DNA of 64,000 nucleotides, taken from the NCBI GenBank assembly GCA_024704765.1, contig JAKMXF010000323.1, positions 248,001-312,000 of the forward strand. Reading direction: 5' to 3'. The position numbers and the translations under genes are program-made. The notes under the pieces are model-generated. The model did not search any database. It was not told the DNA's origin and worked only from the letters and a program-made list of their open reading frames with translations. Source of the DNA: Oopsacas minuta. Taxonomy: Eukaryota > Porifera > Hexactinellida > Lyssacinosida > Leucopsacidae. Of the stretch, positions 44,340 through 55,868 are shown piece by piece (the first letter of the stretch is position 1; every line of letters begins with the position of its first letter).

Positions 44340-44770
44340 CAGCCAAACCTGCTTAACGGAAACCTTTGTATAACGGTCGCCCGCACATAGCAGCCACCTG
44401 AAAACAGTCCCCTCTGATTTCCCATTATAATGACCTATCTATAGTGGCGACCTGCTCAACGCGACCAGCGGCCACCATTTTTGGTCCCTTACTGGCGCTA
44501 AACCACCTGTCTCTAACGGCCAAGCTCCTTGATCATACGCCACATTATATAGCGGTCGCCTCCCATAAGATCTACATATGACAAGTCCCTTGGGTAGCCA
44601 TCATGACTTACTTCCACTATATTATTATAAATATCGGTCACTTGTCTTAAAGGCCAACTTCTCTATATCACCACCATTAACATAAAGTTCCTACCACACT
44701 AGTGTATAACGGTCACTTTTGGTCAGACCCTTTGGTGGCCGTTAGGCCACTTTTAATGAGGAACTTGTAG
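44340..44770. mobile_element. Tigger-type MITE with internal GGTCGCC repeats
   Basis: Starts TA|CAGCCAAACCTGCTTAACGG, the Tigger/pogo terminus. Inside, many variants of TATAACGGTCGCC / TAGTGGCGACC occur in both orientations. The right end has no clean CAGGTTTGGCTG mirror, so it is truncated or diverged. Confidence 0.55.
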
Positions 44771-45950
44771 ATCCACCTGAACATACATGCGGGCGGGCGG
44801 TTCATTATCATTATTTCATTATTTTGTGACGTATCAACTGGAAAATTTGTTCATTGACTACATTCATAAAAATTATTTTAATTACTAAATTCAAATTTGA
44901 TATGATAATAGGCTAGAGCTAGACTATGAAAAAGATACTTTTGTGTATTCTAGCTAGTTTATACACCTTGTAGTTGAAATAATGACAATAATGACAATAT
45001 TAGTGCGGTAGGCAAATCAGATGCGGGCGGTGGAGCTGAAACAACCTCGGAATCCGAGGCAATGGGATATTATTATATATTCCAAAAAATACTTCTGATA
45101 TTAACTTAAGCCCATTGTCGTATTCGCTATGTTCACTATCAAATATACAAACGAATATTTTTGGAATAGGAATGCTGTACGGATTAGCGAGGGTATTTTT
45201 GCTGGAACCTGCCTCTATCTGGGAGGCCCAACTTTTTAGGCCAAATTTTGCTGGGAGTGCACTCCTAAGTCCCTAAAAGACATGCAAACACAATCGGTTT
45301 TATTTTTGAAATAGTAACCTTCATGTATACTGTATAGTATGTTTCAGAGTCTACTATGTACAGTAGTTTTGCTGGAAAATTTTATTTGTGTATGACCCAG
45401 TAAGAGTGATAATATGAGATGAATAATCAAATTGATAATTCTATTATTGAATTTAATTCAGATACTTGAAACTGGTACATTTTGACACCATTAATGGATT
45501 TCTGATTGATGTTAAGCCACACGATATACCCTTTATAATTATATTCAGATAAAATGATATCGTCTGGTTGACGAATTGGTATATTTCTGGACAAATTTAG
45601 CAAGGTTACAACCGAATATCAGAATTTGGTTTGGTCAAAACCAAATATTATCAGTAGTATTCAGTTAGAGGGGTTTCATCATGTATAAATGTATCTTTCA
45701 GAGCCTGAGGAACTTTAGATAATGCACCTGTGATTTCAAGGTTATTCAAATATTATGCAAGATAAAAACATTTTCAAGACATTTTCATACAAAATACACA
45801 AATTATGGTGATGATGTAGTTGTCACGTTACTAGTTAGAGTATAAGCCATGGTTAACACATTTGGGAAAATCCTATAACTCGATAGCTCCGTTAACATTA
45901 TGGTGTTAGAGATATACTGTGGCAATTTTTGTACCATCTCTTGTATATTT
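44771..45950. other. Gene-free stretch
   Basis: AT-rich; no gene and no clear element. Confidence 0.4.
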
Positions 45951-46221
45951 GGCTAGAAGGCTGAAATTTGTACTAAAGGTAGATATACCAATCCAAATAT
46001 ACATGTTTGTTATATTTTGATTTTTGGCCCATGGGCCGATATATTCATGACTTTCTGAGGGCAATCCGGCAAATTTCGGTACATTACGCGGAAATTTGCC
46101 GCCCTCAGAAGGTCATGAATATTTCGAAAAATGGACCAAAATATATAATCTAGCATAAAATCTATTACATGTATATTTGAATTGGTATCTCTACTTCCAG
46201 TAGAAATTTCAGCCATCTAGC
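45951..46221. repeat. Fold-back palindrome, arms ~127 bp
   Basis: 45951-46077 mirrors 46091-46221 (GGCTGAAATTT, CCAAATATACATGT, TCATGACTTTCTGAGGGC and GGCAAATTTC on the left with their complements on the right). The loop is about 13 bp. No TIR motif or target duplication is recognised. Confidence 0.75.
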
Positions 46222-47137
46222 AAAATTATCCAAAGACTACAGTCGAAACTTTCCAAAATGCACTTGGTTGCCAAGCTAATCATATATGTATGGGTGAAGT
46301 CATTTTAAAATGGCTATAACTCCTAAGATACTTGAGCCTTGCAAAATTCTTTTCAAGGTGCACTCATACCCTTAGTTAGTTACTATTCAATATGTGGATT
46401 TGAGATTTTTCAGGAATTAGCGTCAGGCTGTCAGTGGTCCTACAGGGTGTTGTTCGGATGCTAGACGAGCTCCAGGTTGTAGAACATGATAAGGGGGACC
46501 ATTTATAGCGGAATAGGCGTAGATAGTTGATAGAGGTTGCTGATAACTCTAGGCCTACTGTTATAGTGTGACCATTGTCTAGGATCAGGATTTTCGCCAA
46601 AATTCTTATTTGTCCAGGATTTAATACATAACTACACTGTAACCACTATAAGCAGGGCAACTTTGGTCCACCTTCATTCAATTTCCTCTATGACTGGGGA
46701 GTGGGGCCTACTTTAAGATAATTACTTTAAAGATAAATCAAAGCCAAAATCCAATCCGTATTTCATTTCCCACACAAATGTAAATCCATATCCAATCTAT
46801 ATACATTTCGAATACGAATATCAAAATCAAATCCACGAAATTTCATTGAACTGATGGATTCCTTTGGACTTTAGAGAAGCCAAATCCATCCGAAATCCAT
46901 AATCCACCCGACCCCCCTGCTCACATCAATGAAATTTACCTCTATAAGTGTGAAATTCTAACATAAATATTCTTGGATAATCAACTTTAGAGCTATATTT
47001 GGAGAAATACCCACATTTTTCGCTATAATGAATTGAAATATTTTGATGTCTCAGAAGAGATTTCTTACAAATATTTATATTCAACCAATAAACTTAGGGC
47101 ATATTATAATAAGCCATAGCCTACTCTACATAAAGTC
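46222..47137. other. Gene-free stretch
   Basis: No gene. The open frame 46376-46600 on the minus strand is not recognisable. Confidence 0.4.
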
Positions 47138-47139
47138 TA

Positions 47140-48184
47140 ACAGTAACTTGTTGATTTTGGTCTAGGCCCACTAGAGATACGTAACTCGATGAAACAAATT
47201 CAATGTGATTTCTATTTTGCATAAACTGTGCTATTTTACCCGAATAGATGTAATGCATATTTGTAGAGTAGCAAATTATCAATAATTTAAGCTTAAAAAT
47301 TTCAGGAATGTGTCAAAATATGTGTCTAGTAAGCAATTATTTGTTAAATTATGCCATTCCTCTAAGCCCTGTAGAACGTTAAATATTGCATATTTCATTT
47401 CCAAGTGAACATAAGAAATGATCTATAGATAGATTGATAGAAAATATATAAAAATTGTCATACAAAGTTGGTCAGTTCTTGAGTTCCAGGAGCGACCAGG
47501 GATGACACATTTTCTGATATTTCACTTATAACTTGATAATGGTTAAATTATGGTCGAAATCAAGATAGCCTCTATATAGTATATAACAGACTTCCCATAC
47601 CACAATTATAAATTTTGTAATGATATCTCTCACCAATATGGCGTATTGTTAATATACCCAAATGTGATCATTTTTCAAATTCCGCGATAAGCTTAAGAGT
47701 TATCAAAAAAATATATTATCAGGTATGGGAAATCGTATATGTATTATATATTAGCTATCGTGATTTGACCATAATTTCAACGATTATCGAATTATAAGTG
47801 GATTATCAGAAAATGTGTCATCCCTGGTCGCTCTTGTAAATCAAGAACGAGTCAACTTTTGTATAACAATTATTAGATATTTTGTATCAATCTATCTATA
47901 GATCATTTCTTATGCCCACTTGGAAATGAAATATGCAATATTTTACGTTCTACAGCGTTTAGAGTAATGGCATATTTAACAAATAATTGCTTACTAGACA
48001 CATATTATGCTAAATTCCTGGAATTTCTTAGCATAAAATGGTTGATAAATAGTTATTCTACAAATATGCACTACGTCTATTCGGGTAAAATACCATAGTT
48101 TATGCAAAATAGAACTCACATAGAATTTGTATCATCGAGTTACGTATCTCTAGTGGGCCTAGTCTAAAATCTACAAGTTACTGT
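47140..48184. mobile_element. Fold-back element, 1045 bp, TA target
   Basis: Ends ACAGTAACTTG … CAAGTTACTGT with TA immediately outside on both sides (47138-47139, 48185-48186). The two arms (about 480 bp each) match throughout: TAGGCCCACTAGAGATACG, AGATCATTTCTTATG-type blocks, and GCGACCAGGGATGACACA. The centre lies near 47660. There is no coding capacity. It fits a Tc1/mariner-type fold-back MITE. Confidence 0.85.
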
Positions 48185-48274
48185 TATGCCTGTACATGTA
48201 TTTCAAAATTGTGTCCAGGAAAACCACGGAATTTTCGGTAAAAAGTGATTCATTGTCCAGGATTTGGACCAAAC

Positions 48275-48625
48275 CAGAGATGCACCGTATATGAAATTTC
48301 TCATCCGGCCGGGGAAGACATCCGGCTTCAAATTTCCGGTTATTAAATATTTGGGTACTCCACCTATCTCAGTATATAGTGAAAGATTATTTAGTAGTAT
48401 TTGAAGAAAGGCTCAACAGATAGTTACCTGAAAAGGTGATCATCTTCTCTTTATTCAGAAAAATTTAAGATTATTAGATTTCCATTTTAGTGTCTCGATA
48501 GGTTTGATTTAGCACAGTATGTCTAGGACTAGACATTTGAGTTATTATACGTAGATTACATCAAATCATGCATTTTGTCTATATATAGTATTATCCGGCC
48601 TGACTGGATATCCGGTGCTTCTCTA
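48275..48625 (+). mobile_element. hAT element, 351 bp, perfect 8-bp duplication
   Basis: Ends CAGAGATGCACC and GGTGCTTCTCTA, with GACCAAAC duplicated exactly on each side (48267-48274 and 48626-48633), the 8-bp signature of hAT. The interior still encodes a scrap of the transposase. Confidence 0.9.
48345..48480 (+). pseudogene. hAT dimerisation-domain scrap
   Basis: Within the 351-bp element, KYLGTPPISVYSERLFSS followed after a stop by LLFIQKNLRLL matches the end of ZBED-like hAT transposases (TSVYSERLFS…LLFLKKN). It contains stop codons. Confidence 0.75.
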
Positions 48626-48633
48626 GACCAAAC

Positions 48634-49159
48634 CATCAGGCCACACTACACTGTCAGCACCCCCATTTTAGTAGCAAGCAATCCTAAAGATGAGATGTTA
48701 GCTACACATCTGTAGCGGCGGACCTAATAAAGCGTGAAATGTTCCTTTAAACCACAAAAATAATAGAAAATGCTTAGGAAGATTGTGTTAGACAAATTCT
48801 GAGTTTACACCACTCACTCCCTTTATCCACCTTAAATAAACTACTAGCAAATCCCTTGAGGGTCGCACAGCGATGTTCATTCTAAACTCATGTTACGAAT
48901 TTTATGTATTTAGGCATGGACACCGAGTCCCGCCAGGGCAACTGCCACATTATATCTTGACAACCATAAGTTGGATCGCTTTGCCCAAAAAGCAAATAGG
49001 TAGCTCATGGCACGAGCTCTTTACATAAAAACCCAAATTAGACATATCTGGCACTCCTAAACAATAGGGGTCCTGGAGCCTTGAATTAATTAGTAATACA
49101 GGATTATCTACACGTTCAATTCTATAATATTAGTTCTTTTATGAGAGAAACAATGAAAA
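48634..49159. other. Gene-free stretch
   Basis: Nothing recognised. Should contain the 3' end of the NOSIP transcript. Confidence 0.4.
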
Positions 49160-49999
49160 TCAGAACATAAGAGAAGGCGACTTTTTAGATGAACTCAACT
49201 CAGCGCCAGATCCAGAAAATCCCATCCCACCTATCCTAAGTTTGATAATATCATTCTTTTCCAGAACATTCCCAGTGATTGGATGGGTCATCTCTCCAGT
49301 CTCCTTGATGCCAGATTTAATCAATTTCTCCACGCACTCTAATGTTACAACATCTCCTGTAGGGCGTAGAACTGCACAAGGTACTGAGTTACCAAGATTA
49401 TCCCCCGTAACTGAACACACAAATGTATTGGCTTCATCCGAAGATGCTTTAAAAGAAACTTTAACCAAATCTCTCAGAGAGAGAGGATTCCCACTCATAG
49501 GACAATAAATATTTTTATCGGGCTTAGAAATGTCATCTTGTACAACATCAGGAGTAAGCGTTGGTATCCAGAAACTCTTTAATCCTGTACTGAGATAATT
49601 TTTCGAACAAGTGGTGCGAGGGGCTGAGTTAGGGAGGATGCTATCTTCAGAACGCTTGAAATATAAAATTTCAGATTTTGAATTATTCTTCTCTTCTAAA
49701 GCTTTTTGCATAGAAATTTTCTTCATACGATTTTGATACACCTTTAATTTCTTGGAATATTCTTTTTTCTGATGAAAAATATATTCGAGTATGGCTTCCC
49801 TTTCGTAAAGAAAACCATTCGGTGTGATTACAGGGTTAATGCATGGTTGGAGAGTTAAACAGCAAGCATTAAATTTGTTCATTGAATCTTTAGACATCCG
49901 AATTTTCTGAAGGCCATATCCACCAGAAATACTGTCTTTCAGCCTTTCGTGATAAGTGTATACTGCACCTGCAGTACAATTTTTGCCATGGCGGCTCAT
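49160..49999 (-). CDS. NOSIP: NOSIP homologue (U-box E3 ubiquitin ligase)
   Basis: One exon, 279 residues, close to the usual ~300. Begins MSRHGKNCTAGAVYTYHER as NOSIP orthologues do. Residues ~44-75 (ACCLTLQPCINPVITPNGFL, then YEREAILEYIFHQK) form the first half of the split U-box/RING. A Lys-rich helix follows (residues ~78-110). The C-terminal half (YCPMSGNPLSLRDLVKV, VCSVTGDNL, VTLECVEKLI, HPITGNVLEKNDIIKL) completes the zinc-free U-box fold. In vertebrates NOSIP binds NO synthases and ubiquitinates targets such as PP2A. It is a conserved nuclear single-copy gene, so this is likely a genuine host gene. Lack of introns is notable. There are no frame breaks. Confidence 0.93.
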   Translation of the reverse strand: MSRHGKNCTAGAVYTYHERLKDSISGGYGLQKIRMSKDSMNKFNACCLTLQPCINPVITPNGFLYEREAILEYIFHQKKEYSKKLKVYQNRMKKISMQKALEEKNNSKSEILYFKRSEDSILPNSAPRTTCSKNYLSTGLKSFWIPTLTPDVVQDDISKPDKNIYCPMSGNPLSLRDLVKVSFKASSDEANTFVCSVTGDNLGNSVPCAVLRPTGDVVTLECVEKLIKSGIKETGEMTHPITGNVLEKNDIIKLRIGGMGFSGSGAELSSSKKSPSLMF

Positions 50000-50242
50000 G
50001 AAAGCAAATATGCTAGAAACAATACAAAAGAATTCATAGACAGCGGGAGTGACACGTCTTGAACACTCCGTGCTCGCATGAAGAACGCTTCGGGCGATCT
50101 GTAATATGGGTTATATATCATCATCTACCTTATATCGATTAGTGTTGCATCGATGAAGACTGGACACTCGTTAAAATGGAATACCAAGAAAAACCAATGG
50201 AACCCTTGTGGCAAAATATAATTAAGAAAGGCTGTGTAGAGT
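50000..50242. other. Short NOSIP upstream region
   Basis: Presumed promoter of the NOSIP homologue; no clear element seen. Confidence 0.3.
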
Positions 50243-50523
50243 GCCGGTGTCATATAGCAATCTTCTGTAACTATCCCCCCAGGAAGAATACTATATAGTA
50301 ATCTTCCCGGGGGAAAATTATCATGTAGAGTAAAGTTCCCCCTATCTCGATTATAATGTAATCCACTGGCTTTAATTATGGCTCGTATGATGAAACTCAA
50401 AAGACTTTAACTGCTTTTGAATAGGGAAACTCTTTACTATGCATGATAATTTCTCCCTGGAAGAATACTATCTAGTATTCTTCCCGGGGGGATAGTTACA
50501 GATGATTACTATATGACACTGGC
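50243..50523. repeat. Fold-back MITE, arms ~92 bp
   Basis: GCCGGTGTCATATAGCAATC at 50243 mirrors GATTACTATATGACACTGGC ending at 50523. Both arms contain an inner palindrome (AGGAAGAATACTATATAGTA followed by ATCTTCCCGGG) and a CTATCCCCCC/GGGGGGATAG block. The middle (50335-50427) is unrelated. No target duplication identified. Confidence 0.8.
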
Positions 50524-51404
50524 AACGCACGGTGACCAGATGAGTAATGACGAAAACCTAGACAATTTGAAATGTTTAATAAAAACTGGCATTACTGAAC
50601 AAATGAAATTCGAAACAAAAAACCGGACAGCATTTAATCTGCGTGAAATCGCATATTGAGCATAGTAGACCTAAATTGCGGCTCCACGGGACCACTTGTG
50701 GGGCTACTAATACTGTTTCAATGGGAAGTGAGATTTCTAACGCACCACTTTTGTAATGGTACTACGGTTTAACGGACCCCTTCAAATCCTTGCCGCTGTG
50801 CTTGGAGTACGTAGTTATATTTCCCGGGAGAGGAAACACATATTATTCCCCGGGAATTCTGGGAAAACGGGAAATGGTTTAGGATACAACTTGTCAACGG
50901 AACGGAAACATCACAGAGGAATTAGTAATTTAATCTAAAAATCAGATTTGCATAAACTCTGTGTGGCCAGGTTATTATACTATTGTAGTATGGATGGAAT
51001 AATGCTAAAAACTAGAGTTCGTGTCAGTGCTCGACAAATGCGGTGTTTGTATAGCTACCAAATTTTCCATAAAGCCCTAAAAAATGTAATTAGGCTTAGT
51101 TATGCTAGCTGGTGGCTAAGTTAGCCACGAAGGAATTTCAATTTTGTCGAGCGCTGGTTCGTGTGCAATTCTTGGACAACTTGCTTGCTTTTTGTAAAAT
51201 ATAACTCTTAATGACTAAAAAAAATTGTATTCCATTTTTCAACTTTTTGGCGTCACTTTTGGACACATTAAAATGCACATAAATCATTCACTGTAAATAG
51301 TGACCACTTTTTATGTCGATATTTGCAATCAGGGAATATTACGTTTTTACAGATCCAATTTTCATCTTCTGTTAATGTGAGGAATTGTAACTATAAATGC
51401 ATAA
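50524..51404. other. Gene-free stretch
   Basis: No gene. A CTAGCTGGTGGCTAAGTTAGCCAC hairpin region near 51107-51130 is the only visible structure. Confidence 0.4.
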
Positions 51405-52976
51405 GCTATATTATTAAATCTCAATTGTTGTCTGTCTGATTGTGTATCCATTGCCAAGTAAAGGTTTACGGTTTGCAATTTTGAAATTGTCGCATAACTA
51501 TATATTTAGGTGTTATCAAGGAAGTAAATAGAATTCAATAAAACTTCACTAAATATATCGAACATGCTGAATCCGATTTTCACACTTTAAGATTAATCTA
51601 ATGTAATTTATTGTTGTTTTTGTGAAATATAAAGTAAACAAATTATCCAAATCTCAAAATATACGTACAGCCTTGCTCTAAACGGCTACCCAGAGGTAAC
51701 TAAGTACTCTGAATCCGAATTTCGCATCTTCAAGTTGCTCATTTGTAATTTATTATTGTTTTAGGTACATAAAGTAATCAAATTTCAAAATTGTAGGTAG
51801 AAACAGTTTCAATGGTTATACTGAGATAATCGGGTATACTGAATCTGAATATAGTATTGCAAACAACATCTATATTATTCAATCTCAATTGTTGTTTGTT
51901 TGTTTGTTAGTTTGCCCGTTAATATAGGTATATTTGTGAATTACATTTTTCTATATGTATATATATATATATACAGTTAGGGGACAAAAGTATTCGAACA
52001 CACAAATATATTGTCATAAATTGTATACTCTTTCCCGCTCCTATATATTGTGTAGTCTATATTCGTAGCTGCTATCTAGTAATCTGTATAGAATAACTTA
52101 TGTTTTTCAAGAATTTCAAAAAATTATTTTCGATTTGCACTTTTTGAAGGTGTTAATTATTAATAATTATTAGATAATTATTGATAATCAAAATATGTGG
52201 TAATTCAAAGCCTATTAAGAATCTATAATTTCTGACTTGATATTTGAATTCTACGTAGGCGAGTTACCCCAGATTGAAATATCCAATGGGATTGAACAAT
52301 TTTTACCAAAGTTATAGAAGAATTTCAATTTGTCCTAAATGTGCCACTTTTTTCAAAAAGTGGCACAGGTGGCAGGAAAAAGCGCCACTACAAGGAAATC
52401 AACTAGGGTTAGGAGGAATAAGTCGAAGTGATATTTTCGAATGATATGACTATGCTAACCCTTGAATTCCAAAATAACCTCTTGGTAGCGGCCACTTGTG
52501 CCACCTTGGGCCAAAGGTGGCACAAATGGCACAAATTGAAATTCATCTATAACTCTGGTAAAAATTGCTCAATCCAATTGGAAATTTCAATCTGGGGTAA
52601 CTCGCCTACGTAGAATTCAAATATCAAGTCAGAAATTATAGATTCTTAATAGCATTGAATTACCACATATTTTGATTATCAATAATTATCTAATAATTAT
52701 TAATAATCAACACCTTCAAAAAGTGTAAATCGAAAATAATTTTTTGAAATTCTTGAAAAACATATGTTATTCTATACAAATTACTAGATAGCAGCTACGA
52801 ATATAGACTACACAATATATAGGAGCGGGAAAGAGTATACAATTTATGACAATATATTTGTGTGGTCGAATACTTTGTCCCCTGACTGTATATGTATATA
52901 TTATAATACTCAAAGGAGCCGTCAACCTCGATGCCCAATGCGCCGAGTTCATCGCAAGGGACGAGCCTAGGGCTCG
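51405..52976 (+). mobile_element. Helitron-like composite, two nested 5' ends and a Tc1-type insert
   Basis: Outer 5' end at about 51405 (GCTATATTATTAAATCTC, first base changed). An inner 5' end follows at 51870 (A|TCTATATTATTCAATCTC). 3' end GACGAGCCTAGGGCTCG at 52976 before T. It shares the mariner-free version of the 17.9-19.5 kb repeat. A 915-bp fold-back sits at 51974-52888. Confidence 0.7.
51974..52888. mobile_element. Tc1/mariner-type fold-back, 915 bp
   Basis: Ends CAGTTAGGGGACAAAAGTAT and its mirror ATACTTTGTCCCCTGACTG, TA on both sides (51972-51973, 52889-52890). Arms of about 377-381 bp are nearly complementary (51974-52350 against 52508-52888). The ~155-bp centre and inner ends are rich in GTGGCAC/GTGCCAC. 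No transposase is encoded; mobilisation would be in trans by a Tc1-like enzyme. Confidence 0.9.
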
Positions 52977-53138
52977 TATATCAAAGTATACATCACTGTA
53001 TTTAGCTGTTTTATATCTTTAAATATATTAACTAAACATTTAACAATATTTGATCATATTGGCTAATGAAAATTGATCTCGACTCCCGATACGCCATCCG
53101 GTAGTAAAAACAACAATAGGATTTGTATTTAATTAGTA
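52977..53138. other. Spacer between two Helitron-like copies
   Basis: AT-rich spacer; the two flanking elements are in opposite orientation, 3' end to 3' end. Confidence 0.4.
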
Positions 53139-53611
53139 CGAGCGTTTGGTTCGTCGCTTCGCGATGAACTCGGCGCATTGCGCCTCGAGGTATCCATCAT
53201 TCTCCAAATCGATGGCCCCTGTGAGTATTATAACATAAACATATTTATGTACCTAAAAGTAAACAAATATTCACATTATGTTGTTTACAATATCATATTC
53301 GGACTCAGCATACTCGATAACCCAGTATAGTCGTTGAAAGCATGTTTCTACCTCAATTTTGAAATTTGTTCACTTTATATTCATAAAAACAACAATAAAT
53401 TTTCACATGATTAATCCAAAAGTGTGAAAATCGGATTCCACATATTTGATATATTTAGTGAAGTTTTATTGAATTTATTTACTTCCTTGATAAACACGAT
53501 AATACATAATTATGCGACAATTTCAAAATTGGATACTGTAAATCCTTTCCTTGACAACGGACAACAAACAGACAAACAGACAGACAACATTTTGAGATTT
53601 AATAATATAGA
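53139..53611 (-). mobile_element. Helitron-like non-autonomous element, 473 bp, minus strand
   Basis: 5' end at 53611 (A|TCTATATTATTAAATC reading down), the TTGTCTGTCTGTTTGTCTG block, family core, and 3' end GACGAACCAAACGCTCG at 53139 followed by T. Both ends are present. It is the best full-length sibling of the 438-bp copy at 31132. Confidence 0.75.
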
Positions 53612-53953
53612 TTAGGGAGAAAAAAGCAATAGCAAGGATGCAAAGACCTTATTAGTGTACTGTCCAATTTTAATAAATTCATTTTGGCCTATAAATACAT
53701 GGTTATGCAATACCATGAAATGCGGTACGCTCGCTTTTTGGCCCTCTTTTCCAAATCCTGGATTCGCCATTGATTTAGAGGGGGCACTTTCTGGGCACCT
53801 AGGATCCATTACGTTTCCAAAACTGTCTTTTGCCCCCGTTGCCAAAATGAATGGATGAGATCAAGAGCTCGAGAAATGTATGGAATATTTCCCTACATCC
53901 TGGGATTTGTATGACAAGAGTTAGAAAGTATATCCAATTTTTATACGAAATTT

Positions 53954-54735
53954 ACATGACCCCGGCATCAAATATTTATGCGGCCCACGTTAATCACATA
54001 TATTTTCGATCCTAAATTGCATTTATAAATTGCACTGTCTGCGAATTTACGATAGATCTCCTGTAGGACAACCTTAACCTTTTCAAATCTCATGCTTTTA
54101 ACCACCAGATTAGTACTAAGCATCGAATTTCCAGATATTTGATGGGCCACTTGACCAAATTCTGACCATTTATGAGAATGAAACGTAGCACATTCCTGCG
54201 TTTTCACGTAAGTTTGTAAACATAGTCATGTGAGCCCTATAATGAAAGGAAATTTCATGCTGAGTACGAATATCAGCATAGAAAAACGATTCGACTTAAA
54301 ATATGAATGTAAGTTAAATTTTAATGCAAATTTGCGTTACTTTAACCCATTTGGAGCCCAAAACCGTTCAAAATATATTAACCTTAATATTTGAATCGAT
54401 TTTTCTATTCGTATTCAGCATGAAATTTCCTTTCATTATAGGGGTTACATGACCATGTTTGGAAAAAAAAATTCCTTGACAATGCAAGAATGTGCTACAT
54501 ACGCATTCTACAAAGTTGTCGGATACGGTCAATTGACTCAGCAAATTGCTGGAAAATTTAATACTGATTACGAATCTGGTTGTTAAAAGTTGATTCGATG
54601 AAATTTAAAAAGGTTGACCCATGGGGGATCCCGGATGCATCGACCTTAGCAGACAGTGCAATTAATATATGCAATTTGGGATCGAAAATGCTTCTGATCA
54701 ACATAGGTCGCGGAAATTTGATGCCGGAGTCATGT
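53954..54735. repeat. Fold-back element, 782 bp
   Basis: ACATGACCCCGGCATCAAAT at 53954 mirrors ATTTGATGCCGGAGTCATGT ending at 54735. Further mirrored blocks are TATTTTCGATCC, GCACTGTCTGCGAA, TGAAAGGAAATTTCATGCTG and TGTGCTACA/TGTAGCACA. Arms are about 390 bp, centred near 54350, with clear divergence. No coding capacity and no target duplication seen. Confidence 0.75.
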
Positions 54736-55397
54736 AGATTAGGTATAAAATATTTGGCGCTTTTGTCCCGCTTGTCTCAATTGTGCTAAATTTTCGGCGC
54801 CAAGGCACCTGATTAATACAGGAAATGCTATAGGTTGAAATTTAGCATGCTCAATACCCATATTGCTTCAGGTCTACTGGGGGGTTTATTGAATGATAAT
54901 GAATTTTCAAATACAGTTTATATTATGGCTATATCTATCACTGTTTTGCCTATTAATCGAAGCATTTAGTCAAGGAAATGTACGAAAATGGCAGAATTGT
55001 AACAAATATTGACAGATAGGTGCCAAATATTCATGAGGATGTTCTAGAAAACGTAATTATAATTCCAGCAAATTTGGATAATAGATGAACAGAGAATCAA
55101 TGTACCAAACTGGGACAAATTTTCAGGAAAATTTATTAATCAAACACAATAGCGTCCATTTTTGACGATCAGAATTGTCTGAAATTCTCTGCAAATAGTA
55201 GTACGCATTTACTTGGTAATATAATTCTAGGGTCCATTGGGAGGAAGCATATGGTTTATTCAGTTCTATCTCGGTTTAAAGTCTGAATAAAAGACACAAT
55301 GGACAAAGGCTAAAATATTGGACAGAAAACGGACCTAATAGAAAGAAGGACAAGAATCAATAAAAAGGAATGTCGTTTGAAAAAGGACATATAGTTA
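54736..55397. other. Gene-free stretch
   Basis: Nothing recognised. Confidence 0.4.
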
Positions 55398-55405
55398 CTC
55401 AGAAC

Positions 55406-55868
55406 CAGTGCTGCCAAGTGAATTCAGAAAAATTTACGGAGATTGATCGAAAGATTTACGTAAAAACAAAATTTTTTACGAAGCATTTTAAAATCCCTTA
55501 ATGGCCCTCAACAGGTCTTAATTTGCTTTTACAAATGCCATTAGCTAACAACTTCTTATTAATAATCATTAGTAAATGCAGATATATGGACGCTCTCGCG
55601 TTTGTAAACAATAAGCTAAATTCACTATCAGCATGCAATAAACAATCAAAGTATTATTTTAAATGGTCGTACATACTTTTAGAAAATAATTCGTACATTT
55701 CCGAGGTAGGTACAAACGTTGAGGAATTTTGAATATCGACCTTCATCGTTAACAAAAAGTATTACGCGTACATGTAATTCGATAGAAATACGTAGAAATA
55801 ATTCTTCATACGTAGATAGCAGTCAAATTTACTTAGTCACGGAAATTTACGGAGACGTGGCAGCACTG
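55406..55868. mobile_element. hAT MITE, 463 bp
   Basis: Ends CAGTGCTGCCAAGTG and CACGTGGCAGCACTG-like mirror. Flanked by CTCAGAAC (55398-55405) and CCCAGAAC (55869-55876), a 7-of-8 target duplication. The interior has no transposase. Confidence 0.8.

Noticed and set aside
49242-49508. Plus-strand frame of 88 codons
   Set aside because: Antisense shadow of the NOSIP homologue.
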